NCBI RefSeq assembly: GCF_023701945.1
Contig: NZ_JABAEF010000002.1
Location: 186,001-250,000 of the forward strand
Direction of reading: 5' to 3'
DNA: 64,000 bases
From: Rhizobium sp. CG5
GTDB taxonomy: Bacteria > Pseudomonadota > Alphaproteobacteria > Rhizobiales > Rhizobiaceae
Part shown: positions 33,088 through 41,453 of the stretch, piece by piece
How positions within the stretch are numbered: position 1 is the stretch's first letter
Layout: each line of letters opens with the position of its first letter
Notes under the pieces: model-generated
What the model saw: only the letters and a program-made list of their open reading frames with translations
The model's database searches: none
Told to the model about the DNA's origin: nothing
Position numbers and translations under genes: made by a program

Positions 33088-34881
33088 ATGCCGGTCTACA
33101 AGGCTCCCGTAAACGACACGCTTTTCATTTTGAACGATGTCCTCGGTCTCGACCGCTACAACAATCTCCCCGGTTTCGAGGATGCCAGCCCCGACATGAT
33201 CGAAGCGATCGTTGGCGAAGCGGCACGGCTTGCCGAAGAGGAGCTTTTTCCGCTCAACCTGTCCGGCGACCAGGAAGGCTGCACCCGGAACGACGACGCC
33301 TCGGTGACCGTGCCCAAGGGCTTCAAGCAGGCGTATGATGCCTATTGTCAGGGCGGCTGGAGCGGTCTGGCCGTACCTCCCGAATTCGGCGGCCAGGGCC
33401 TGCCCTATACGCTGCACAGCGCCGTCGGTGAGTATATGTCGTCGGCGAATATGGCGCTGACCATGTATCCGGGCCTGACCCAAGGCGCCATTGCCGCCAT
33501 TCTGGTGCATGGCACCGACGAGCAAAAGCAGACCTATGTGCCGAAAATGGTCGAGGGCATCTGGTCCGGCACCATGAACCTGACCGAGCCCCATTGCGGC
33601 ACCGACCTCGGGCTCTTGCGCACCAAGGCCGTGCCGAACGGCGACGGCTCCTACAAGATTTCCGGCCAGAAAATCTTCATCTCGGCCGGCGAGCATGGGA
33701 TGACCGATAACATCATCCATCTGGTGATCGCCCGCATCGAAGGCGCGCCAGCAGGCACCAAGGGCATTTCGCTGTTCATCGTGCCGAAGTTCCTGGTCAA
33801 CGAGGACGGTTCGGTTGGCACGCGAAACGGCGTCAGCTGCGGCGCCATCGAGCACAAGATGGGCATTCACGGCAATTCCACCTGTGTGATGAACTATGAC
33901 GAGGCCACCGGCTACCTGATCGGTGCCGAAAACAAGGGTCTTGCGGCCATGTTCGTGATGATGAACGAGGCCCGCCTCGGCGTCGGCCTTCAGGGCCTCT
34001 CGGTCGCCGAGATCGCCTATCAGAACGCCGTCCACTATGCCCGCGAACGTATCCAGGGCCGTTCCCTGTCGGGCATCAAGGCGCCGGACAGACAAGCCGA
34101 TCCGATCATCGTCCATCCCGATATCCGCCGCTCGCTGCTGACCATCAAGTCCTTCACCGAGGCCGGCCGCGCCTTCACCCTGTGGACCGCGCTGAAATCC
34201 GATATCGCCCATCGCTCCACGGATGCCGCCGAAAAGCAGGCAGCCGACGACATTCTCGGTCTGATGACGCCGATCCTCAAAGGTGTCCTGACCGACAAGG
34301 GCTTCGATCATGCCGTCATGGCCCAGCAGGTATTCGGCGGTCACGGCTATATCGAAGAACACGGCATGAGCCAGTATGTCCGCGATGCCCGCATTGCCAT
34401 GATCTACGAGGGCGCCAACGGCATCCAGGCTCTTGATCTGGTCGGCCGCAAGCTGGGCTTGAACGGTGGCCGTGCCGCCATGGCCCTGTTCAAGGAGATC
34501 GGCGATTTCTGCGAGGAAAACCGCGCTGACGAAAAGCTCGCCTTCTACACCAAGGGCCTGAAGAAAGGCCTCAACGACCTGCAGGCGTCCACCATGTGGT
34601 TCATGTCCAACGCCATGGCCAAGCCCGACAATGCCGGCGCCGGCTCGACCGATTACATGCACCTCTTCGGTCTGGTCGTGCTTGGCTATATGTGGGCGAA
34701 AATGGCGAAAGCCGCCAACGACGGCCTGGCCAACGGCGATCCGCGGTCCGACTATCTGGAAACCAAGCTGAAAACCGGGCGTTTCTTCATGGAGAAGATC
34801 ATGCCGGAAACCGCGCTCCGCAAGATCCGCATCGAAGCGGGCGCCGACAGCCTGATGGACATGGCCGCGGAAGCGTTCTGA
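33088..34881 (+). CDS. Acyl-CoA dehydrogenase with C-terminal extension
   Basis: FAD-dependent acyl-CoA dehydrogenase of 597 residues, longer than the 380-residue classical form because of the C-terminal domain seen in the FadE5/DmdC-like group. Residues around 155-175 carry MNLTEPHCGTDLGLLRTKA (FAD/substrate loop), and IYEGANGIQALDL near residue 440 contains the likely catalytic Glu. It opens the beta-oxidation cluster: dehydrogenase, thiolase, then hydratase/3-hydroxyacyl-CoA dehydrogenase. The start has GGAGGAAG upstream, and the palindromic operator precedes it. Confidence 0.94.
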   Translation: MPVYKAPVNDTLFILNDVLGLDRYNNLPGFEDASPDMIEAIVGEAARLAEEELFPLNLSGDQEGCTRNDDASVTVPKGFKQAYDAYCQGGWSGLAVPPEFGGQGLPYTLHSAVGEYMSSANMALTMYPGLTQGAIAAILVHGTDEQKQTYVPKMVEGIWSGTMNLTEPHCGTDLGLLRTKAVPNGDGSYKISGQKIFISAGEHGMTDNIIHLVIARIEGAPAGTKGISLFIVPKFLVNEDGSVGTRNGVSCGAIEHKMGIHGNSTCVMNYDEATGYLIGAENKGLAAMFVMMNEARLGVGLQGLSVAEIAYQNAVHYARERIQGRSLSGIKAPDRQADPIIVHPDIRRSLLTIKSFTEAGRAFTLWTALKSDIAHRSTDAAEKQAADDILGLMTPILKGVLTDKGFDHAVMAQQVFGGHGYIEEHGMSQYVRDARIAMIYEGANGIQALDLVGRKLGLNGGRAAMALFKEIGDFCEENRADEKLAFYTKGLKKGLNDLQASTMWFMSNAMAKPDNAGAGSTDYMHLFGLVVLGYMWAKMAKAANDGLANGDPRSDYLETKLKTGRFFMEKIMPETALRKIRIEAGADSLMDMAAEAF

Positions 34882-34900
34882 AGGATGAGTTAGGCGATTG

Positions 34901-34961
34901 CCCCTCACCCTAGCCCTCTCCCCGTAAACGGGGCGAAGGTGCCGGCAGGCGGATGAGGGGC
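34901..34961. repeat. Rhizobial REP-like repeat (copy 1)
   Basis: Starts with CCCCTCACCCTAGCCC, has an internal hairpin CCCCGTAAACGGGG, and ends with GGATGAGGGG. The outer ends are inverted, so the whole unit is palindromic. It lies between the dehydrogenase and thiolase genes. Similar units occur at 36247-36379. Confidence 0.85.
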
Positions 34962-35021
34962 TGTCGTCAAATAGCCCAAAGTTTTATAGGCGCCCGCGCG
35001 CCCCTAGGGAGATGAGAAACA

Positions 35022-36230
35022 ATGACCGAAGCCTATATCTATGACCACGTGCGCACGCCGCGCGGCCGCGGCAAGAAGGATGGCAGTCTGCACGAGGTGC
35101 CGACACCTCGGCTCGCCGCCAAGACCCTGGAGGCGCTGCGCGATCGCAATGGCCTCGACACCGGAACCGTTGACGACATCATCTTCGGCTGCGTCGATCC
35201 GGTCATGGAAGCCGGCGCCGTGATCCCCAAGGCCGCCGCGTTTGAGGCCGGCTACGCCTTCTCCGCTCCGGGCATCCAGATCTCGCGCTTCTGCGCCTCC
35301 GGCCTTGATGCCGTCAATCTCGCCGCCGGCAAGGTCATGGCTGGCTCCGACGATATCGTCATCGCCGGCGGCGTCGAGAGCATGTCGCGTGTCGGCATGG
35401 GCATGTCGGGTGGTGCCTGGTACATGGACCCCTCGGTCAACTTCCCCGGCTATTTCATGCCCCAGGGTGTTTCTGCCGACCTGATCGCCACGAAATATGG
35501 CTTCTCCCGCGATGACGTCGACGCCTATGCGGTGGAAAGCCAGAAGCGTTCGGCCAATTCCTGGGAGAAAGGCTATTTCGCCAAGTCCGTCATCCCGATC
35601 AAGGATGGCAACGGCCTGACCATCCTCGACCGCGACGAGCATATGCGCCCGAGCACCGACATGCAGTCGCTGGCCGGCCTCAACCCATCCTTCCAGATGC
35701 CGGGTGAAATGGGCGGTTTCGATGCCGTCGCCTTCCAGGCCCATCCGGAAATCGAGAAGATCTCGTATGTCCACCACGCCGGCAATTCGTCTGGCATCGT
35801 CGATGGCGCCGCCGCGGTGCTGGTCGGCTCCAAGGCCGGCGGCCAGTCGATGGGCCTGAAGCCCCGCGCCCGCATCCGCGCCTTCACCAATATCGGCTCC
35901 GATCCGGCCTTGATGCTGACCGGCCCGGTCGACGTCACCGAAAAGCTTTTGAAGCGCTCCGGCATGTCGATCGCCGACATCGATCTGTTCGAACTCAACG
36001 AAGCCTTTGCCGCCGTGGTGCTGCGCTTCATGCAGGCCTTCAACGTCAGCCACGACATCATGAACGTCAACGGCGGCGCGATTGCCATGGGCCACCCGCT
36101 CGGCGCCACCGGCGCGATGATCCTTGGCACCGTGCTCGATGAGCTGGAACGCCGCGATCTGAACACCGCCCTGGTCACGCTCTGCATCGGCGCCGGCATG
36201 GGCACGGCGACGATCATCGAGAGGGTTTGA
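35022..36230 (+). CDS. fadA: Acetyl-CoA acetyltransferase / 3-ketoacyl-CoA thiolase
   Basis: Thiolase of 402 residues performing the last step of beta-oxidation. The nucleophilic Cys is in SRFCASGLDAVNLAAG (about residue 91), the His in NGGAIAMGHPLGATGAM (about 359) and the second Cys in TLCIGAGMG (about 389). The ATG has GGGAGATGAG upstream. It lies between REP-like repeats in the same direction as the acyl-CoA dehydrogenase and the FadJ-type gene, so the three probably form one transcript processed or stabilised at the repeats. Confidence 0.95.
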   Translation: MTEAYIYDHVRTPRGRGKKDGSLHEVPTPRLAAKTLEALRDRNGLDTGTVDDIIFGCVDPVMEAGAVIPKAAAFEAGYAFSAPGIQISRFCASGLDAVNLAAGKVMAGSDDIVIAGGVESMSRVGMGMSGGAWYMDPSVNFPGYFMPQGVSADLIATKYGFSRDDVDAYAVESQKRSANSWEKGYFAKSVIPIKDGNGLTILDRDEHMRPSTDMQSLAGLNPSFQMPGEMGGFDAVAFQAHPEIEKISYVHHAGNSSGIVDGAAAVLVGSKAGGQSMGLKPRARIRAFTNIGSDPALMLTGPVDVTEKLLKRSGMSIADIDLFELNEAFAAVVLRFMQAFNVSHDIMNVNGGAIAMGHPLGATGAMILGTVLDELERRDLNTALVTLCIGAGMGTATIIERV

Positions 36231-36246
36231 AAAGAGCCGTGCGGCA

Positions 36247-36379
36247 GCCCCTCATCCGGCTGCCGCCACCTTCTCCCCGCAAGCGGGGAGAAGGGAATGT
36301 GCCGCGAGGGTTCTGGGTCCCCCTCGCCCCGTTTACGGGGAGAGGGTGCGCCGAGCGAAGCGGAGGCGGGGTGAGGGGC
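36247..36379. repeat. Two adjacent REP-like repeats (copies 2 and 3)
   Basis: Copy 2 begins CCCCTCATCCGGC and contains the hairpin CTCCCCGCAAGCGGGGAG; copy 3 has CCCCGTTTACGGGG and ends GGGGTGAGGGG, in the opposite orientation. Together they could fold into a long double hairpin between the thiolase and FadJ-type genes. Confidence 0.85.
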
Positions 36380-36423
36380 AGGCCAAGGGCCACTACGAAA
36401 TTCAAGGGAAGAGGAATCCCATT

Positions 36424-38640
36424 ATGAGCACCTATAAGAACTTCAACGTTGATACCGACGCCGACGGCATCGCTCTCGTCACCTGGGACATGCCCGAGAA
36501 GTCGATGAACGTCTTCACCGTCGAGGTGATGGACGAGATCGAGGCGATCGTCGATGCCACCGTGGCCGATAGCGCCGTCAAGGGCGTGGTCTTTACCTCG
36601 GGCAAGTCGAGTTTCTCCGGCGGTGCCGATCTTACCATGATCAAGGGCATGTTCTCCATGCTGGAGGCGGAAAAGGTCAAGGATCCGGCCAATGCCGTGC
36701 AGAAGCTGTTCGACGCCGCCGGTCGCATGACCTGGCTGTGGCGCAAGATCGAGACCAATGGCAAGCCCTGGGTCTCGGCCATCAACGGCACCTGCATGGG
36801 CGGCGCGTTTGAACTGTCGCTGGCCTGCCACGGCCGCGTTGCGTCCAATGCCAAGTCGGTCAAGATCGCCCTGCCGGAAGTGAAAGTGGGCATCTTCCCC
36901 GGCGCCGGCGGCACCCAGCGCGTGCCGCGCCTGGCCAATGCCCAGGACGCCCTGCAGATGATGACCACCGGTTCGAGCCTGACGGCCAGCCGCGCCAAGG
37001 CGATGAACCTTGTGCATCAGGTGGTCGAGCCGGATCAGCTGATCCCGGCCGCCAAGCAGATGATCAAGGACGGCCTCAAGCCCGTCGCCCCCTGGGACGA
37101 AAAGGGCTTCAAGGTGCCCGGCGGCGGTATCTGGACGCCGGCCGCAGCCCAGCTCTGGCCGGCAGCGTCTGCCATCCTGCGCCGCGAGACATCGGGCAAC
37201 TATCCGGCAGCTCTTGCCATCCTCAAATGCGTCTATGAAGGCCTGCAGGTGCCCTTCGACACCGGCCTCAGGATCGAGCAGCGGTATTTCACCCAGGTCG
37301 TGCAGACCACCGAGGCCTTCTCGATGATCCGCTCGCTGTTCGTTTCCATGCAGGAACTCGGCAAGGGTGCCCGCCGCCCGGCCGGCCAGCCCAAGACCCA
37401 GCTGAAGCATGTCGGCGTCGTCGGCGCCGGCTTCATGGGCGCCTCGATCGCCTATGTGACGGCCGCTGCCGGCATTCCCGTCACCCTGATCGACCGCGAC
37501 ATGGAGGCCGCCTCCAAGGGCAAGACCCATTCCGAGGGTCTGGTGGCCGGCGCCATCAGTAAGGGCAAGCTGACCAAGGAAGACGGCGAAAAGCTGCTGT
37601 CGCTGATCACCCCGTCGGATGATTACACTTCGCTCTCGACCGCCGATCTGGTCATCGAAGCCGTGTTCGAGGATCGCGACGTCAAGAAGGCGGTCATCGA
37701 GAAGGTCGAGGCGGTTCTGCCCGAGGGGGCCATTTTCGCCTCCAATACCTCGACCCTGCCGATCACAGGTCTGGCCGGTAATTCCAAACGCCCGGTCGAT
37801 TTCATCGGCATCCACTTCTTCTCGCCGGTCGAGAAGATGATGCTGACCGAAGTCATCCTCGGCAAGCAGACCGGCGACAAGGCGCTGGCCGTCGCGCTCG
37901 ATTATGTCGCGGCGATCAAAAAGACGCCGATCGTCGTCAACGACACCCGCGGCTTCTTCGTCAACCGTTGCGTGCTGCGCTACATGGCCGAAAGCTATGA
38001 CATGTTGATCGAAGGCGTGCCGCCTGTGATGATCGAGAATGCCGCGAAATTCGCCGGCATGCCGGTTGGCCCGCTGTCGCTCAACGACGAGGTGGCCATC
38101 GACCTGTCCCTGAAGATCCTGAAAGCCACCGTCGCCGATCTCGGCGAACAGGCCGTCGATCCGCGCCACATGGAGCTGGTCTCTCGGCTGGTCGAAAAGG
38201 AAGAGCGTTTCGGCCGCAAGAACGGCAAGGGTTTTTATGATTACCCGCCGAAGCCGGCCAAAAAGTCGCTCTGGCCGGGCCTGAAGGATCTCTATCCGCA
38301 GAAGGCTGCGGACGAGGTCTCGATGAAGACCCTGCAGCAGCGTTTCCTGGCGACCATCGCGCTTGAGGCCGCCCGCACCGTCGAAGAAGGCATTGTGACC
38401 GATCCGCGCGAGGCCGATGTCGGCTCCATCCTCGGCTTCGGCTTTGCCCCCTATACCGGTGGGGCGCTCAGCTACATCGACGGCATGGGCGTGAAGACCT
38501 TCGTCGAGCTCTGCGAAAAGCTCTCAGCCTCCTACGGCCCCCATTTCAAGCCGACGCCGCTGCTGCGGGAAATGGCCGAAAAGGGCGAAACTTTCTATGG
38601 CCGCTTCGATCCCTACGGTCAGGTGGAAAAGGCGGCGTAA
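36424..38640 (+). CDS. fadJ: Enoyl-CoA hydratase / 3-hydroxyacyl-CoA dehydrogenase
   Basis: Bifunctional beta-oxidation enzyme of 738 residues. The N-terminal crotonase domain (1-200) has VFTSGKSSFSGGADLTMI and NGTCMGGAFELSLACHGR with the oxyanion-hole glycines and KVGIFPGAGGTQR. The NAD-binding domain starts near residue 325 with VGVVGAGFMGASIAYV; EDRDVKKAVIEKVE, ASNTSTLPIT and IGIHFFSPVEKM with the catalytic His follow. The C-terminal helical domain is repeated. The start at 36424 has GAGG upstream; open frame before it lies in the repeat. A clear terminator follows. Confidence 0.95.
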   Translation: MSTYKNFNVDTDADGIALVTWDMPEKSMNVFTVEVMDEIEAIVDATVADSAVKGVVFTSGKSSFSGGADLTMIKGMFSMLEAEKVKDPANAVQKLFDAAGRMTWLWRKIETNGKPWVSAINGTCMGGAFELSLACHGRVASNAKSVKIALPEVKVGIFPGAGGTQRVPRLANAQDALQMMTTGSSLTASRAKAMNLVHQVVEPDQLIPAAKQMIKDGLKPVAPWDEKGFKVPGGGIWTPAAAQLWPAASAILRRETSGNYPAALAILKCVYEGLQVPFDTGLRIEQRYFTQVVQTTEAFSMIRSLFVSMQELGKGARRPAGQPKTQLKHVGVVGAGFMGASIAYVTAAAGIPVTLIDRDMEAASKGKTHSEGLVAGAISKGKLTKEDGEKLLSLITPSDDYTSLSTADLVIEAVFEDRDVKKAVIEKVEAVLPEGAIFASNTSTLPITGLAGNSKRPVDFIGIHFFSPVEKMMLTEVILGKQTGDKALAVALDYVAAIKKTPIVVNDTRGFFVNRCVLRYMAESYDMLIEGVPPVMIENAAKFAGMPVGPLSLNDEVAIDLSLKILKATVADLGEQAVDPRHMELVSRLVEKEERFGRKNGKGFYDYPPKPAKKSLWPGLKDLYPQKAADEVSMKTLQQRFLATIALEAARTVEEGIVTDPREADVGSILGFGFAPYTGGALSYIDGMGVKTFVELCEKLSASYGPHFKPTPLLREMAEKGETFYGRFDPYGQVEKAA

Positions 38641-38656
38641 GTCAGAAGTTACGAAT

Positions 38657-38682
38657 AAAGCAGGCCCTCCGGGGCCTGTTTT
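38657..38682 (+). terminator. Terminator of the fad cluster
   Basis: Stem CAGGCCC (38661-38667) / GGGCCTG (38672-38678), four-base loop, flanked by AAAG and TTTT. It lies 20 bases after the FadJ-type stop. Confidence 0.85.
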
Positions 38683-38814
38683 AAGGAGCGGATGCTTATT
38701 GCTCGCTGGCCCAGGTCAGGCTCTGTCAGGAATCCGTGAGGCCGTGAAAACCGCAATATGGAGGAATGTCGGATTTTTGGTTTCGGCCCGGCCATAAGCC
38801 CGATATGATGGCGC

Positions 38815-38856
38815 GGTACAATGGGCCCGGTACAATGGGCCAGGTACAATGGGATG
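38815..38856 (+). repeat. Three tandem 14-base repeats
   Basis: Unit GGTACAATGGGCCC is repeated at 38815, 38829 and 38843 with changes only in the last bases. It sits just upstream of the pentapeptide-repeat gene, possibly in its promoter or leader. Confidence 0.85.
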
Positions 38857-38889
38857 GTGTCCTGCCGTTTTGGCAGGTGGGATCAAAAG

Positions 38890-39615
38890 ATGCGTCCATC
38901 GATCACGACTTACAAAAAAGCATTTCGGCAAAGCGTCCTGATGCTGACGGCCTTCTTCGGATGCTCATGGCAACAGAGTTTGGCTGCGAATGAATGCCGC
39001 GTCTCGCCGACGCCGGGTATCAGCTGGCAGAATTGCGACAAGAAGCTACTGATGCTGAACGGCAGCGACCTCGGCGGCGCCAACCTCACCGGAGCCGATT
39101 TCACGTCAACCGATCTCAGGGACAGCAACCTGTCGGCTGCCAACTTCGAGGATGCCGTCCTGGTGCGGGCAAGCCTGGCGCGTTCCGTGGCCAAGGGCGC
39201 GAATTTTTCGGGCATCGAGGCATTCAGAACGGAATTCGGCAATCTGGATGCACAAGGCGCGGTTTTCGTGAACGCCGAATTGTCGCGGTCCAACTTCACC
39301 AAGGCCAAACTTGCCGATACGGATTTCAGAAAGGCCGATTTGGGCCGCTCGCAATTTGATAGGGCCGATGTTAGCGGCAGCCGCTTCTCGCTGGCCAATC
39401 TCGCGCGGACCGATTTCCGAGAGGCGATATTTGCCAAGCCGGTCGATTTCGACCGGGCCTTCATGTTCCTGACCCGCATAGAAGGCGTCGATCTTTCTGC
39501 GGCGACGGGATTGACCCAGTGGCAAATGGACATGGCCTGTGGAGACGACACCACCGTGCTGCCGACGGGTCTGACCAAGGCCGCAAGCTGGCCTTGCAAA
39601 TTCCAGCAGGAATAG
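38890..39615 (+). CDS. Exported pentapeptide-repeat protein
   Basis: 241-residue protein with an N-terminal signal-like segment (FRQSVLMLTAFFGCSWQQSLA) followed by about 25 pentapeptide repeats of the A(D/N)LXX type: GSDLGGANLTGADFTSTDL, then SRSNFTKAKLADTDFRKADL. The repeats predict a right-handed quadrilateral beta-helix in the periplasm. A C-terminal domain has paired Cys residues (ACGDD, PCKFQ). The start at 38890 is the ATG directly before the signal-like region; in-frame codons upstream run through tandem repeats. Function unknown. Confidence 0.82.
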   Translation: MRPSITTYKKAFRQSVLMLTAFFGCSWQQSLAANECRVSPTPGISWQNCDKKLLMLNGSDLGGANLTGADFTSTDLRDSNLSAANFEDAVLVRASLARSVAKGANFSGIEAFRTEFGNLDAQGAVFVNAELSRSNFTKAKLADTDFRKADLGRSQFDRADVSGSRFSLANLARTDFREAIFAKPVDFDRAFMFLTRIEGVDLSAATGLTQWQMDMACGDDTTVLPTGLTKAASWPCKFQQE

Positions 39616-39691
39616 CAAAACCACGCGCGATCCGATCTCTACCGCTCGGTCCAGCAGCGGTGTTTAGGACCTCGTCAATCGCGGTGGACGG

Positions 39692-40618
39692 TCATCCCTT
39701 TGCAATGGCCTCATCGACAGCCAGTTCCGCCATGGCCAGCACGGCCTCGCGGGTCCGGGCGGCGGCGATGAAGCGGCCATTGTGGCAAAAGCTGGCGCCC
39801 TTGACGCCGCAGACCGCTTCGAGATCACCATTGGTCAGGCCGGCCCAGGCGGCCGGCAGGTCGGCGCGCACTTCGAACCCCTCGTCATTGCTGCGGATGG
39901 TGGTCAGGCACCAGTCCTTGTCGCGCGGGTGGATGACGAACAGCAACTGATCGGCTCCCGCCTTGACGACGGCCGAGCGGAACGGCATGCCGAGCGGCAG
40001 TTCCAGAATGCGCCCCGCACCAGCCTCGACGATCGCTTTGTGCACCAGCGCCTCGGCCCGCAGTTTGGCGGCACTGCCGGCAATCCGCGCCTCGACGAAT
40101 GTGCGGGCGATGGCAAAAGCCGCGTGGAAGCCCCGCATCTCCGCCTCGGGATCGGTCTCGTCGAAAACGGGTTTCAGGGTTTCCAGCAGCGCCGACAGCG
40201 TCAGGCCGGCCAGCGGCCCGGCCGTGGCGGGGCTCAGCGCGCCATTGTCGACCAGATCGATCGGCAGCACGAAGCTGGCATCGAAGGAGGCATAGACGCT
40301 TTTGACATGCTCGGCGGGGACTGCCAGAGCGGCCAGATAATCGCGGCCATAATGCGCCCAGATCAATCCGAACGAACTATAGGGCTGGCCATCTGGGCGC
40401 AGCGGTGCGCCGCGCTGGTGGTGGTCGAAGATCCGCGCCTCGGGGTCATAGGCGCCGCCGACATCGTAGATAATCCGGTCGGCACCCGGCGTGATCCATT
40501 CCGGCGCCCGGCTGCGGACAATGCGCGCCTGCGGGAAAAGCCGGGTGAGGATGACGCTCGACAGCAATTCGTCGGCATGGAAGCCACCGGAATGGGTGAC
40601 GAGAAAATCAGGGGTCAT
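39692..40618 (-). CDS. MYG1/UPF0160-family protein
   Basis: 308-residue protein of the MYG1 family, a DHH-related fold; the human homologue has been reported as an exonuclease. The metal-site residues are visible: VTHSGGFHADELLSS (His, Asp), IYDVGGAYDP and RIFDHHQRG. The rest of the family pattern, SSFGLIWAHYGRDYL, follows. Length is usual. No partner gene is obvious; the direction is shared with the following GreA/B-like gene, but 167 empty bases separate them. Confidence 0.9.
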   Translation of the reverse strand: MTPDFLVTHSGGFHADELLSSVILTRLFPQARIVRSRAPEWITPGADRIIYDVGGAYDPEARIFDHHQRGAPLRPDGQPYSSFGLIWAHYGRDYLAALAVPAEHVKSVYASFDASFVLPIDLVDNGALSPATAGPLAGLTLSALLETLKPVFDETDPEAEMRGFHAAFAIARTFVEARIAGSAAKLRAEALVHKAIVEAGAGRILELPLGMPFRSAVVKAGADQLLFVIHPRDKDWCLTTIRSNDEGFEVRADLPAAWAGLTNGDLEAVCGVKGASFCHNGRFIAAARTREAVLAMAELAVDEAIAKG

Positions 40619-40785
40619 GCCGGAATGCGCCTTTTCGTTCGCGGGAGGTCTCTATGCGGTCCGCCCCAGATAGCCTTTGCCGGCCGCCATCTCAACCCGC
40701 CTTCGCCGGATTCCGGCACCTTGGCCATGCCATGTCTGACCGGCTTGCGGCCTCTTCGCTTGTGCAGGCGGTTGCCGGCTCTCCT

Positions 40786-41217
40786 TCAGGAGATCGCCAC
40801 GATCTCCAACTCCCCGTCGCCGATCGTAACGACATCGCCCACCGCCTTGCCCATGATCGCCCGGGCCACCGGCGAAACATAGGACATCGATCCGGCCTTG
40901 GGATCGGCCTCGTCCTCGCCGACGATGCGATAGGTCTGCACGCGCCCGTCGTCGCGCTCGAATTTGACCGTGCTGCCAAAGGCGACCGTGTCGGTCGAGG
41001 TCGGCGCGGCCATCACCTGCGCCGAACCGACCCGTGCTGCAAAATAGCGCGTGTCGCGCAACGGATTGGCCGTCTGCCGCCGCCGCTCGTTGACGTCCTC
41101 GATCACGTTGGCCACCTCATAGGCCGACCGCGCCGCGCGCAACTGTTCCTCCAGCGCTTTCAGCCCCGCCTCGGTCACCAGGTTCGGATGCGGCGAAACC
41201 GGCCGATCCGGCAACAT
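40786..41217 (-). CDS. GreA/GreB-family elongation-factor-like protein
   Basis: About 143 residues from the ATG at 41217 (GGAG upstream); a TTG at 41268 could add 17 residues. The N-terminal coiled coil (LVTEAGLKALEEQLRAARSAYE) and the C-terminal FKBP-like domain (FGSTVKFERDDG, SPVARAIMGKAVGDVV) identify the Gre family. The usual acidic tip DLSENAEY of GreA is replaced by DVNERRRQTANPLRD. So RNA polymerase secondary-channel binding is likely but transcript-cleavage activity is doubtful; it is probably a paralogue and not the housekeeping GreA. Confidence 0.85.
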   Translation of the reverse strand: MLPDRPVSPHPNLVTEAGLKALEEQLRAARSAYEVANVIEDVNERRRQTANPLRDTRYFAARVGSAQVMAAPTSTDTVAFGSTVKFERDDGRVQTYRIVGEDEADPKAGSMSYVSPVARAIMGKAVGDVVTIGDGELEIVAIS

Positions 41218-41453
41218 GGTCTCCGCCGCGGTCTCCGAACTCTCTTCCTTGGTAAAGGCAACACTCAACGCTTTGAACTTTCAAGTTGGTGGACAGGCAA
41301 CTGACCGGCAATGGCCAAACGGGATCGTCAGCTTCGAGTCCCATGGTCTTAAACCCATATAGGATTGCTGGACAGTTGCGCCAACTCTATCGTGCTTGCG
41401 GCCATCGGTCGCTAAGCCAGCTTCGGCCCTTTGTCCTGACCCAGGCCTGGTCT

